From Phascolarctobacterium sp. (GTDB lineage: Bacteria; Bacillota; Negativicutes; Acidaminococcales; Acidaminococcaceae): a stretch of 11,170 nucleotides of DNA. Each line of letters opens with the position of its first letter. The stretch's first letter is position 1. Positions 1 through 7,061 of this stretch are shown piece after piece. Position numbers and translations under genes: made by a program. Location: the NCBI GenBank assembly GCA_019417125.1, contig DXVZ01000064.1, forward strand, positions 2,872 through 14,041, written 5' to 3'. The notes under the pieces are model-generated. The model saw only the letters and a list, made by a program, of their open reading frames with translations, did no database searches and was not told where the DNA came from.

Positions 1-1
1 G

Positions 2-358
2 TACGCGCCGGTGGTGTATGTATCCGCGCTCACCAAGCAGCGTATTCACCGCCTGCCGGAAGTTATTAACTACGTTGCGGAACAGAATGCCATGCGCGTG
101 GCGACCAGCGTGCTGAACCAGGTTATTGCCGACGCTGTTGCTGTTAACCCGCCGCCGACGGAAAAAGGCCAGCGCCTGAAGATTTTGTATGCTACGCAGG
201 TTAAAATTAAACCGCCGACTTTTGTTATCTTTGTTAACGAACCGGAAATCATGCACTTTTCGTACCAGCGCTATCTGGAAAATAAACTGCGTGAAGCGTT
301 TGGTTTTGAAGGCACGCCGCTGTCGATGATTATCCGCGGTAAAAAAGAGGACGAATAG
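2..358 (+). CDS. der: Der (EngA) ribosome-assembly GTPase, C-terminal part
   Basis: This is the last 118 codons of a gene that begins left of the window; the frame is open from base 2 and stops at TAG 356-358. Der is a cytoplasmic GTPase with two tandem G domains and a C-terminal KH-like domain, needed for maturation of the 50S ribosomal subunit. What is visible is the end of the second G domain, with a G5-like VSALT near the left edge. The KH-like domain follows, with the family signatures NPPP, then LKILYATQ, then PPTFVIFVN and the closing FGFEGTPL stretch before a basic tail. No start or GTP-binding P-loop can be seen because they lie outside. plsY starts 12 bases downstream, a neighbour arrangement common in Firmicutes, so the two are probably co-transcribed. 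Recognition of the C-terminal domain is confident. Confidence 0.93.
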   Translation, partial: YAPVVYVSALTKQRIHRLPEVINYVAEQNAMRVATSVLNQVIADAVAVNPPPTEKGQRLKILYATQVKIKPPTFVIFVNEPEIMHFSYQRYLENKLREAFGFEGTPLSMIIRGKKEDE

Positions 359-370
359 AGGCATAAATAA

Positions 371-991
371 ATGGATATAGTAATGTTTGTATTATGGTTT
401 GCCGTAGGTTTTGTGTTTGGCTCGGTGCCTTCGGGGCTGTGGCTGGTTAAGGCAATACACGGCATTGATATTCGCGAGTACGGCAGCAAAAACATCGGCA
501 GTACCAATGTTTTCCGTACTGTGGGCGGCAAAACGGCGGCGCTGGTGCTGCTGTGCGACGCGGGCAAGGGCATTATTGCCGTGCTGATAGCAGATACTGT
601 TACCGGCGGCGATTTGTACGCGATGCTGTTTGCCGCTATCGGCGCGCTGTTGGGGCACAATTATTCGCTGTTCCTTGGCTTTAAAGGCGGGCGCGGCGTG
701 GCTACGGGTTTGGGGCTGTTAATCTTTTTAATGCCCCAGGTCAGCGGCATTTGCTTTATCGTGTGGCTGGCAATCGTTTTGGCAACGCGCTATGTGTCGC
801 TGGGAAGCTGCGTGGGCGCGTTCTGCGCGCCATGTTTGGCGTGGTACTTCGGCTATCCGCAGCCGCTTATTATCTTCGCCGGTATTGCGGCGGCATTTGT
901 CATTATCCGCCACAAAGATAATATTAAGCGTCTTTTAAACGGCACCGAAAGTAAAATCCGCCAGGGACATGCGGAGGACTTAAAGAAATAA
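371..991 (+). CDS. plsY: Glycerol-3-phosphate acyltransferase PlsY
   Basis: A 206-residue integral membrane enzyme that transfers an acyl group from acyl-phosphate to the 1-position of glycerol-3-phosphate, giving lysophosphatidic acid, the first step of phospholipid synthesis. The three conserved cytoplasmic motifs are present: GSVPSG at residues 17-22 followed by GSKNIGSTN at 38-46, the glycine-rich GHNYSLFLGFKGGRGVATG at about 95-113, and a final HKDNIKRLLNGTE at 181-193. Hydrophobic stretches between them fit the multi-span topology of the family, and the length is typical. The ATG at 371 is preceded by a modest GAGG at 358-361. It follows der by 12 bases with no terminator between, and is closed by the hairpin at 998-1038. 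It supplies the lipid pathway that psd and pssA, further right, complete. No oddities seen. Confidence 0.96.
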   Translation: MDIVMFVLWFAVGFVFGSVPSGLWLVKAIHGIDIREYGSKNIGSTNVFRTVGGKTAALVLLCDAGKGIIAVLIADTVTGGDLYAMLFAAIGALLGHNYSLFLGFKGGRGVATGLGLLIFLMPQVSGICFIVWLAIVLATRYVSLGSCVGAFCAPCLAWYFGYPQPLIIFAGIAAAFVIIRHKDNIKRLLNGTESKIRQGHAEDLKK

Positions 992-997
992 AATTAC

Positions 998-1038
998 AAA
1001 CACATTCCGTTTATTTGGCGGAATGTGTTTTATTTTTT
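998..1038 (+). terminator. Rho-independent terminator after plsY
   Basis: A perfect 12-bp stem, AAACACATTCCG (998-1009) with CGGAATGTGTTT (1019-1030), closes a 9-base loop and runs directly into a T-rich tract to 1038. It ends the der-plsY unit. Confidence 0.93.
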
Positions 1039-1051
1039 GAATTGCAAGAAA

Positions 1052-1064
1052 ATTTTAGTAAAAT
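1052..1064. repeat. Short A+T-rich inverted repeat upstream of the threonine promoter
   Basis: ATTTTA-G-TAAAAT is a perfect 6-bp inverted repeat with a one-base centre, about 35 bases upstream of the -10 hexamer. It could be an operator or part of an A+T-rich UP-like element, or chance in A+T-rich DNA. Function is not known. Confidence 0.35.
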
Positions 1065-1096
1065 CACAAAAACATATGGCTTTTACCACGAAACAG

Positions 1097-1105
1097 TGCT
1101 ATAAT
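1097..1105 (+). promoter_or_regulatory. Extended -10 promoter of the ACT protein-hom-thrB unit
   Basis: TGCTATAAT carries both the TG extension and a perfect TATAAT (1100-1105). No good -35 hexamer lies 16-18 bases upstream, as is usual for extended -10 promoters. Transcription would begin near 1112, leaving a leader of about 40 bases before the ATG at 1151. Confidence 0.72.
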
Positions 1106-1150
1106 AACGCTATGAGTATGGTGTAAAATAAATTTTAAGGAGATGATTTC

Positions 1151-1594
1151 ATGACAGAGAAATCTACGTTTTATCTTGTACGGGAAGAAATTCTGCCTGA
1201 AGCAATTAAAAAAACCATCAAAGTTAAGGAAATTTTAAAACGCGGCGAAATCAGAACCATTAACGAAGCCGTTGAAAAAATGGGGCTGAGCCGCAGTGCG
1301 TACTACAAATATAAAGATTATGTATTTCCGTTTTATGAAGCCAGCAAGGAAAAAATCATTACCCTGTCGCTGCTTTTGGAACACAAACCGGGCGTGCTTT
1401 CGCGCGTGCTGAACACTGTTGCTGGCGATTCCGGCAGCATTATGACCATTAACCAGGGTATTCCTTTGCAGGGCGTTGCCAACACCACTATTTCTATCGA
1501 AACCAAAAACCTGACGGTTGATTTGGAAGCGCTTTTGGACAAGCTGCGCATGATTGACGGCGTAAAACGCCTGGAAGTTCTGGGCCAGGTGTAA
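1151..1594 (+). CDS. ACT domain-containing protein (PheB/UPF0735 type)
   Basis: A 147-residue soluble protein. Residues about 30-61 (around TINEAVEKMGLSRSAYYKYKD) look like a small helix-turn-helix-type segment; residues about 69-147 form an ACT domain, with the ligand-loop signature LEHKPGVLSRVLN at 76-88. ACT domains bind amino acids, and this family (UPF0735, sometimes called PheB) is found in Firmicutes next to hom/thr or phe genes, but its biochemical role is not settled. The start ATG has a strong AAGGAG at 1137-1142, eight bases upstream. It is the first gene of the threonine unit, 26 bases ahead of the hom start, so an amino-acid-sensing regulatory role toward hom-thrB is a reasonable inference, not shown. 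Family assignment is confident; function is open. Confidence 0.88.
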   Translation: MTEKSTFYLVREEILPEAIKKTIKVKEILKRGEIRTINEAVEKMGLSRSAYYKYKDYVFPFYEASKEKIITLSLLLEHKPGVLSRVLNTVAGDSGSIMTINQGIPLQGVANTTISIETKNLTVDLEALLDKLRMIDGVKRLEVLGQV

Positions 1595-1620
1595 GCAGCC
1601 GCTGTTTTTTGGGGGGACAC

Positions 1621-2922
1621 ATGAAAGAATGCATTAAAATAGGCCTTTTAGGCGCCGGCACCGTCGGCAGCGGCGTGCTGCACGTGCTGGAAAACAACAG
1701 CGCGGAAATCGCCAAAAAGGCAGGCTGTAAAATAGAGATAAAAAAAATACTGGCCCGCAATCCGCAAAAGGCGGAGGAGCTGGGCAAAAAATATAGTGTT
1801 ACGGATAATTTTGACGATATTGTAAACGACCCGGATATTGACATTGTGGTAGAACTTATTGGGCGTGAGCATCCTGCGAAAGAGTATATAGCGCAGGCGC
1901 TGGAACACGGCAAAAATGTTGTAACCGCCAACAAGGACGTTTTGGCGAAGTACGGCAAGGAGCTGTTTCCGCTGGCGGAGCTGCACAACGTGGATTTTAT
2001 GTTTGAGGGCAGCGTCGGCGGCGGCATCCCCATCATCCGCCCGCTTAAATCGTGCCTGGCGGCGAACCGCATAAAATCGGTGATGGGCATTGTTAACGGC
2101 ACCACCAACTATATGCTTACTAAAATGTCGCAGGACAATATGGATTATGAAGAAGTTCTGCGCGAGGCACAGGAAAAAGGCTATGCCGAATCTGACCCTA
2201 CTGCCGATGTAGGCGGGCTGGACGCCGCGCGCAAGCTTGTTATACTGGCGTCCATCGCGTTTAATACGCGCATCAGCCTGGACGACGTGATGGTATCGGG
2301 CATTGAAAATTTAAAACTTTGCGATATTGAATATGCTAAAGAACTTGGCTATACCGTTAAACTTTTGGCGGTTGCCAAACATGACGAGAAAAAAGGCATT
2401 ACCGTCTGCGTAAGGCCGACCATGCTACCAGCTGAACATCCGCTGGCGGGCGTTAACGATGTGTTTAACGCCGTGTTTGTAGAAGGCGACGCGCTGGGCC
2501 AGGCAATGTTTATGGGCCGCGGCGCGGGCGGGCTGCCTACTGCAAGCGCTGTCTGCGGCGATATTATCGACGTGGCGCGCAACATGGTGCACGGTTCTAC
2601 CGGGCGCATTAACTGCACCTGCTTTGATGAAAAGCAGCTGTGCCGCCTGGAAGATATGCTGTCGCCGTTTTATATCCGCCTGCACGTTGTAGACAGGCCG
2701 GGCGTGCTGGCTGCGATTGCCGCCGCCTTTGCCGCGCAGAACGTGGGACTGCAAAAAGTTATCCAAAAACAGGCGGCTGGCGATAAGCTGGCAGAACTGG
2801 TTGTTATTACCTACCATGTTTCAGAACTTGATATGCAGATGGCGGTGCAGACCTTGAAAGGTTTGCCTGTAATTCAAGAAGTGTGCAGCGTCATCCACGT
2901 CGAAGACGGCAATGTGGAGTAA
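1621..2922 (+). CDS. hom: Homoserine dehydrogenase
   Basis: A 433-residue cytoplasmic enzyme that reduces aspartate semialdehyde to homoserine with NAD(P)H, the branch point to threonine and methionine. Visible in order: a Rossmann nucleotide-binding loop GLLGAGTVGSG at residues 8-18; TANKDVLA around 102-109, whose lysine is a conserved active-site residue; the substrate-binding stretch YAESDPTADVGGLDAARK at 188-205; GRGAGGLPTASAV at 299-311; and a C-terminal ACT domain from about 352 (LHVVDRPGVLAAIA), the usual site for threonine feedback control. An in-frame TTG at 1609 would add four residues, but the G-run at 1611-1616 is the ribosome site for ATG 1621, so the ATG is preferred. thrB begins four bases after the stop. 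Length and motifs are normal. Confidence 0.96.
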   Translation: MKECIKIGLLGAGTVGSGVLHVLENNSAEIAKKAGCKIEIKKILARNPQKAEELGKKYSVTDNFDDIVNDPDIDIVVELIGREHPAKEYIAQALEHGKNVVTANKDVLAKYGKELFPLAELHNVDFMFEGSVGGGIPIIRPLKSCLAANRIKSVMGIVNGTTNYMLTKMSQDNMDYEEVLREAQEKGYAESDPTADVGGLDAARKLVILASIAFNTRISLDDVMVSGIENLKLCDIEYAKELGYTVKLLAVAKHDEKKGITVCVRPTMLPAEHPLAGVNDVFNAVFVEGDALGQAMFMGRGAGGLPTASAVCGDIIDVARNMVHGSTGRINCTCFDEKQLCRLEDMLSPFYIRLHVVDRPGVLAAIAAAFAAQNVGLQKVIQKQAAGDKLAELVVITYHVSELDMQMAVQTLKGLPVIQEVCSVIHVEDGNVE

Positions 2923-2926
2923 GCCG

Positions 2927-3841
2927 ATGAAGAAACATGCAAAGGTCATTGTACCTGCAACATCGGCAAACTGCGGGCCGGGTTTTGACGTTTTGGGCGC
3001 TGCCTGCAATTTATATAACGAATTTACTTACGAACTGACGGAACGCGGCTTTGAACTGGAAGTTACCGGCGAGGGCAGCGGGCGGCTGCACGCCAGCGGC
3101 AAAAACCTGGCGTTCCTGGCGTTTTTCCGCCTGTGGAACGAACTGACGGGACGCCGCTATACCGGGCTGAAAATAACGATGCACAACCGGATACCACTTT
3201 CGCGCGGGCTGGGCAGCAGCAGTACGGCAATTGTCGCCGGGCTGATGGCGGCTAACTTTTTAACTGGCAGCACGCTTACAAAAGAGCAGCTTGTAGATTA
3301 CGCCACGGAACTGGAAGGGCATCCGGACAACGTCGCACCGGCAATTTTGGGCGGCTTTACCATCAGCTATATGGCTTACGGCAAGGCAAAATCGCTGCGC
3401 TTTGTGCCGCAAAAACCGCTGCGCTTTATTGCCGCCGTACCGGCAGAACCGCTTTCTACCGCGCTGGCAAGGCAGGCGATACCCGAAACCATCAGCCATA
3501 AAGACGCGGTGTTTAACGCCAGGCGCAGCGCGCTGCTTGTTGGGGCGCTGATGTCGGGCGAATACCGATACCTTGCTGACGCGCTGGAAGACAGGCTGCA
3601 CCAGCCGTACCGCATGCCGCTGATTAACGGCACGCAGGCAGTGTTTAAGGCGGCAAAAAATGCCGGCGCTTATGGCGCGATTATCAGCGGCGCAGGCTCT
3701 ACCTTAATGGCTTATGCCGCGCCGGACGCAGACTGCGAAGCCATTGGGCGCGCCATGCAGCAGGCTTTTGCAAAAGCCGGGCAGCAGGCGGTGTACCACG
3801 TGCTTGAACTTGATACCGCCGGCAGCCGCGTAACTGAATAA
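2927..3841 (+). CDS. thrB: Homoserine kinase
   Basis: A 304-residue GHMP-family kinase that phosphorylates homoserine with ATP, feeding threonine synthase. Signatures: PATSANCGPGFD at residues 10-21, the ATP-binding PLSRGLGSSSTAI at 90-102, EGHPDNVAP at 130-138, and the C-terminal SGAGST at 254-259. An in-frame ATG at 2912 lies inside hom and lacks a good ribosome site; ATG 2927 has GGAG at 2916-2919, seven bases upstream and inside the last hom codons, which suggests translational coupling to hom. It is the last gene of the ACT protein-hom-thrB unit. No terminator follows; the tRNA promoter starts eight bases after the stop, so read-through transcripts would probably end at the hairpin behind the tRNA. 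Threonine synthase (thrC) is not in the window. Confidence 0.95.
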   Translation: MKKHAKVIVPATSANCGPGFDVLGAACNLYNEFTYELTERGFELEVTGEGSGRLHASGKNLAFLAFFRLWNELTGRRYTGLKITMHNRIPLSRGLGSSSTAIVAGLMAANFLTGSTLTKEQLVDYATELEGHPDNVAPAILGGFTISYMAYGKAKSLRFVPQKPLRFIAAVPAEPLSTALARQAIPETISHKDAVFNARRSALLVGALMSGEYRYLADALEDRLHQPYRMPLINGTQAVFKAAKNAGAYGAIISGAGSTLMAYAAPDADCEAIGRAMQQAFAKAGQQAVYHVLELDTAGSRVTE

Positions 3842-3848
3842 TTAGTGC

Positions 3849-3877
3849 TTGACAAATACCTTTAGTTTGTTTATAAT
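3849..3877 (+). promoter_or_regulatory. Perfect consensus promoter of tRNA-Pro
   Basis: TTGACA at 3849-3854 and TATAAT at 3872-3877 are separated by exactly 17 bases, a full match to the housekeeping sigma factor consensus. Initiation near 3884 leaves only a few bases before the mature tRNA 5' end at 3891. Confidence 0.95.
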
Positions 3878-3890
3878 ATTACTTGTGTTT

Positions 3891-3967
3891 CGGGGCGTGG
3901 CTCAGCTTGGTAGAGCGCTTCCTTGGGGTGGAAGAGGTCGTGGGTTCGAATCCCGCCGCTCCGACCA
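3891..3967 (+). tRNA. tRNA-Pro (anticodon GGG)
   Basis: A complete 77-base cloverleaf. The acceptor stem CGGGGCG pairs with CGCTCCG (one G-U), the anticodon stem CTTCC/GGAAG (3918-3922 with 3930-3934) closes the loop TTGGGGT, giving anticodon GGG at 3925-3927 for codon CCC. The T loop TTCGAAT is intact, and the discriminator A and the CCA end are encoded. It is a single tRNA with its own promoter and terminator. Confidence 0.97.
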
Positions 3968-3980
3968 TTCCGAAACAACT

Positions 3981-4014
3981 GCCTTTACGGGAAATCCCCG
4001 TGAAGGCTTTTTTT
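3981..4014 (+). terminator. Rho-independent terminator behind tRNA-Pro
   Basis: An 11-bp stem with one G-U pair, GCCTTTACGGG (3981-3991) with CCCGTGAAGGC (3997-4007), is followed directly by T7. It ends the tRNA transcript and any read-through from thrB. Confidence 0.92.
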
Positions 4015-4044
4015 ATAGCCTTGATTGAAAAGGGAGTGCGTTTT

Positions 4045-4599
4045 ATGATTCGCAGCGTAAAGCTTGTCTGCGCCGAATGCGGCAGTGATTTTGTGCCGGA
4101 AGGCGGCGTTTTGTACTACAAGGATAATTATATTAATAATACAGTTAAAGAGGCAAAGTTCATCTGCCCGGCGTGCATAAAAAAATGGCACGAAAAATGG
4201 CAGATTAAAAGCGCTGAATTCAACGAGGTTGACTATGTGATGACCGTTAACATCGAATTGGAGGACGGCACGGTTTACGAAGATTTGGACTGCACGCCGA
4301 TGGACGGCTATGTGGTCGCCGGTATTGATATTCCGCCCGAGGCGCAGCAAAAATTGTATGAGTTTTACCACGAGTGGGACTTACAGCGCAAGCACGATGT
4401 ACTGAAATACTGCACCTTTAAGGACGAGTTTATGCGCACCAGCTTTAGCTGTGAAACTTACGGCGGCGAAAAGTACGAGGACGTCGCTTTCCGCGTGAAC
4501 ATTAAGGGTATTATGGAAACGGCTGTGCCGGTGCCTGATTATATTTTGAAACAGATTATTGATGTTTACAGTATTTACGAATTGCAGAACAGGGAATAA
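4045..4599 (+). CDS. Hypothetical protein with two CxxC pairs
   Basis: A 184-residue protein I do not recognise. Cys9/Cys12 (CAEC) and Cys41/Cys44 (CPAC) form two CxxC knuckles about 30 residues apart, the spacing of a small structural zinc site in the first 50 residues. The rest is acidic, with many aromatic residues, and contains no membrane segment or signal peptide, so a cytoplasmic location is likely. The frame extends upstream through the tRNA, but the ATG at 4045 has AGGGAG at 4031-4036, eight bases upstream, which fixes the start after the tRNA terminator. prfC starts 12 bases after its stop, so it is probably in the same transcript. The short gap from the terminator (30 bases) contains no obvious promoter. 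Coding status is well supported; function is unknown. Confidence 0.85.
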   Translation: MIRSVKLVCAECGSDFVPEGGVLYYKDNYINNTVKEAKFICPACIKKWHEKWQIKSAEFNEVDYVMTVNIELEDGTVYEDLDCTPMDGYVVAGIDIPPEAQQKLYEFYHEWDLQRKHDVLKYCTFKDEFMRTSFSCETYGGEKYEDVAFRVNIKGIMETAVPVPDYILKQIIDVYSIYELQNRE

Positions 4600-4611
4600 C
4601 GGGGGACGACA

Positions 4612-6222
4612 ATGCAGGAATTACTTGAAAAGATTGAAAAACGCCGCACTTTTGCCATTATATCGCATCCTGACGCCGGTAAGACGACGCTGACGGAAAA
4701 ACTTTTGCTGTACGGCGGCGCTATCCACCTCGCGGGCACGGTTAAGGCGCTCAAAAGCAACCGCCATGCCGTTTCGGACTGGATGGAAATCGAAAAGCAG
4801 CGCGGCATTTCGGTAACGAGTTCTGTTTTGCAGTTTGATTACGACGGTTACCGCGTAAATATTTTGGATACGCCGGGCCATCAGGATTTTTCGGAAGATA
4901 CTTACCGCACTTTGATGGCGGCGGACAGCGCCGTTATGCTGATTGATTGCGCCAAAGGCGTGGAACCGCAGACGAAGAAGCTGTTTTGGGTTTGCCACCG
5001 CAGGCAGCTGCCGGTGTTTACTTTTGTAAACAAGCTGGACCGCTACGGGCGCGACCCGTTTGATTTGATGGATGAAATCGAACAGGTGCTGGGCATCCGC
5101 GCATATCCGGTTAACTGGCCTATCGGCATCGACGGCAACTACATCGGCGTGTACGACCGCGTTAAAAAGCAGATTGAACTGTTTGAAAACGACAGCAGCC
5201 ACGGCTCGAAAATTTTAAAATCGACTACGGGCAGTTTGGATGACCCGGAAATTATCAGCGCCATTGGCGAAGATTTGTACCATAAATTATGCGACGATAT
5301 TGAACTTTTGGATATGGCGGGCGATGAGTTTGACATGGCGAAAGTGAACAGCGGCGAATTGACGCCGATGTTCTTCGGCAGCGCCATGACGAACTTTGGC
5401 GTGCGCAGCTTTTTGGAGAAGTTTTTGGAACTTTCGCCGCAGCCGCAGCCGCGTATTTTGCAAAACGGCGATTTGCTGAGCCCAGATAACGAGCTTTTCA
5501 GCGCGTTTGTGTTTAAAATTCAGGCTAATATGAACCCAGCGCACCGCGACCGCATCGCTTTTATGCGCATTTGCAGCGGCGTGTTTAAAAAAGGCATGAC
5601 GGTGTACCACAAGCAGGGCGGCAAAACGGTTAAGCTGGCGCAGCCGCAGCAGTTCCTGGCGCAGGAGCGCACGATTGTTGAAGAAGCGTACCCCGGCGAC
5701 ATTATCGGTATTTTTGACCCCGGTATTTTCGGCATCGGCGATACGCTGAGCGATGAAAAAATGAAAATCCAGTTTGAGGATTTTCCCGTGTTCCCGCCGG
5801 AAATTTTCGCGCGCGTGCAGCCTAAGGATTCGCTCAAGCGCAAGCAGTTTGAAAAAGGCATTGTGCAGCTGGCGCAGGAGGGCGCGATTCAGGTGTTCCG
5901 CCAAAAAGATTTGGGCATTGAAAGCTTTATCGTCGGCGTGGTAGGCTCGCTGCAATTAGAGGTTTTGGAATACCGCCTGCTGAACGAGTACAGCGCGCAG
6001 CTTTTGATGAACCAGCTGGGTTACAGCGTGGCGCGCTGGGTATATGCCGAAAACGAGAAGGATATTGAAAACCTGAAAGGGCTGGATAACGGGATGCTGG
6101 TTTACGATAAAAAGGACCGCCCGGTTATTCTGGTTAACAACGAATGGGCGCTGAACTGGATTTTGGACCGCAACCCTGGTTTACAGTTCTTAACCGTGCC
6201 TTCGGACGTAGCAAAAATTTAA
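4612..6222 (+). CDS. prfC: Peptide chain release factor 3 (RF3)
   Basis: A 536-residue cytoplasmic translational GTPase that recycles release factors RF1 and RF2 from the ribosome after termination. G motifs are complete: P-loop SHPDAGKTTL at residues 18-27, the switch region QRGISVTSS at 63-71, DTPGH at 86-90, and NKLD at 140-143. The DAGKTT form of the P-loop with QDFSEDTYRTL after the DTPGH is characteristic of RF3 rather than EF-G or LepA. The beta-barrel and C-terminal domains follow, and the length is normal. The ATG at 4612 is set five bases behind GGGGGA at 4601-4606. It sits between the unrecognised CxxC protein and a glycosyltransferase; the three share close spacing, but no common function is apparent. 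Confidence 0.96.
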   Translation: MQELLEKIEKRRTFAIISHPDAGKTTLTEKLLLYGGAIHLAGTVKALKSNRHAVSDWMEIEKQRGISVTSSVLQFDYDGYRVNILDTPGHQDFSEDTYRTLMAADSAVMLIDCAKGVEPQTKKLFWVCHRRQLPVFTFVNKLDRYGRDPFDLMDEIEQVLGIRAYPVNWPIGIDGNYIGVYDRVKKQIELFENDSSHGSKILKSTTGSLDDPEIISAIGEDLYHKLCDDIELLDMAGDEFDMAKVNSGELTPMFFGSAMTNFGVRSFLEKFLELSPQPQPRILQNGDLLSPDNELFSAFVFKIQANMNPAHRDRIAFMRICSGVFKKGMTVYHKQGGKTVKLAQPQQFLAQERTIVEEAYPGDIIGIFDPGIFGIGDTLSDEKMKIQFEDFPVFPPEIFARVQPKDSLKRKQFEKGIVQLAQEGAIQVFRQKDLGIESFIVGVVGSLQLEVLEYRLLNEYSAQLLMNQLGYSVARWVYAENEKDIENLKGLDNGMLVYDKKDRPVILVNNEWALNWILDRNPGLQFLTVPSDVAKI

Positions 6223-6233
6223 AGGACAGAGCG

Positions 6234-6965
6234 ATGGAAAAAATTAAACCGTTTTATGTGCTTGGCGTTCCGGTTTACCCGTATACGATGGACGGAGCCG
6301 TCAACTTTTTAAATTCGCAGGTTAAAAATAAAAAGCAAACCTTTGTGGTTACAGCCAATGCGGAGATTATTATGATGTGCCAGAAAGATGCGGAATACAG
6401 CAAAACCGTTTGCCAAAACGCCGATTTGGTGCTGGCGGACGGCGCTGGCACCGTGTGGGCAGGGCGCAAGCTGGGGCACAACGTGCCGGAGCGCGTGGCA
6501 GGCTGCGATTTATTTGTAGAGCTGTGTAAACTCTCCGCAAAAAAAGGCTATAAGGTATTTTTCTTCGGCGCTGCGCCGGGCATTGCTGAAGCTGCGCGCG
6601 ATAAACTTTTGGCTATGGCGCCGGGCTTACAGGTGGCAGGCTGCCGCAACGGTTATTTTACCGAAGCCGAAAACGAAGAAATCATCGAAGAAATTAACGC
6701 CAGCGGTGCTGATATGCTGTTTGCCGCGCTGGGCGCGCCCAAGCAGGAAAACTGGCTGGTACGCTTCCGCAGCAAGCTGAAGCCGCAGGTTTTAATGGGC
6801 GTGGGCGGCAGCTTTGATGTTTTGGCGGGCAAGATGGAGCGCGCGCCGTTGTGGATGCAGAAATCTTCGCTGGAATGGCTGTTCCGCCTGTACAAGCAGC
6901 CAAGCCGCATTGGGCGCATGATGGTGCTGCCGCAGTTTGTAATTAAAGTGTTACAAAGTAAATAA
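6234..6965 (+). CDS. WecG/TagA/CpsF-family glycosyltransferase
   Basis: A 243-residue GT26-family enzyme. Members transfer N-acetylmannosamine or a related sugar from a UDP donor to an undecaprenyl-diphosphate-linked GlcNAc at the inner membrane face, an early step in wall teichoic acid or other surface polysaccharides. Family marks: TANAE at residues 40-44, LADGAG at 67-72 with the aspartate (D69) in the position of the proposed catalytic base, VFFFGAAPG at 108-116, ALGAPKQE at 165-172, GVGGSFDVLAGK at 189-200, and a C-terminal arginine-bearing tail (LFRLYKQPSRIGRM) thought to contact the membrane-bound substrate. An earlier in-frame ATG at 6144 lies inside prfC; ATG 6234 with AAAGGA at 6221-6226 is the better start. 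No epimerase or polysaccharide cluster accompanies it, so the actual sugar and polymer are unknown. Confidence 0.92.
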   Translation: MEKIKPFYVLGVPVYPYTMDGAVNFLNSQVKNKKQTFVVTANAEIIMMCQKDAEYSKTVCQNADLVLADGAGTVWAGRKLGHNVPERVAGCDLFVELCKLSAKKGYKVFFFGAAPGIAEAARDKLLAMAPGLQVAGCRNGYFTEAENEEIIEEINASGADMLFAALGAPKQENWLVRFRSKLKPQVLMGVGGSFDVLAGKMERAPLWMQKSSLEWLFRLYKQPSRIGRMMVLPQFVIKVLQSK

Positions 6966-6970
6966 TTTGG

Positions 6971-6999
6971 TAGACAAAAAGAATTACCTATACTATAAT
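6971..6999 (+). promoter_or_regulatory. Promoter of psd-pssA-GT2
   Basis: TAGACA (6971-6976, five of six) and TATAAT (6994-6999, perfect) are spaced by 17 bases. Initiation would fall near 7006, which lies inside the left arm of the hairpin that follows. Confidence 0.85.
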
Positions 7000-7037
7000 A
7001 ATATGATGAATAAGTGAGTTCATCATATTATTTTTTT
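7000..7037 (+). terminator. Terminator hairpin overlapping the psd promoter start
   Basis: AATATGATGAA (7000-7010) pairs perfectly over 11 bp with TTCATCATATT (7019-7029) around an 8-base loop, followed by ATTTTTTT. It most likely ends transcripts from the glycosyltransferase unit. RNAs starting near 7006 would lack about half of the left arm and should escape it. Confidence 0.75.
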
Positions 7038-7061
7038 GCAGATGAATAGAAAGGAGCAGCA

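Noticed and set aside
1112..1126. Tiny ORF (MSMV) in the leader of the threonine unit as an attenuation peptide
   Set aside because: It has no threonine codons and no ribosome site, and no terminator/antiterminator pair follows.
1494..2108. 204-codon open frame on the minus strand opposite hom
   Set aside because: It lies wholly within the ACT protein and hom genes, has no ribosome site or recognisable motif, and is a codon-bias shadow.
3883..4044. Upstream extension of the CxxC protein through the tRNA
   Set aside because: It would translate the tRNA and its terminator; ATG 4045 has a proper ribosome site.
5287..5955. 222-codon open frame on the minus strand opposite prfC
   Set aside because: It is antisense to a certain gene, with low-complexity His/Arg/Ala/Leu-rich translation typical of shadows.
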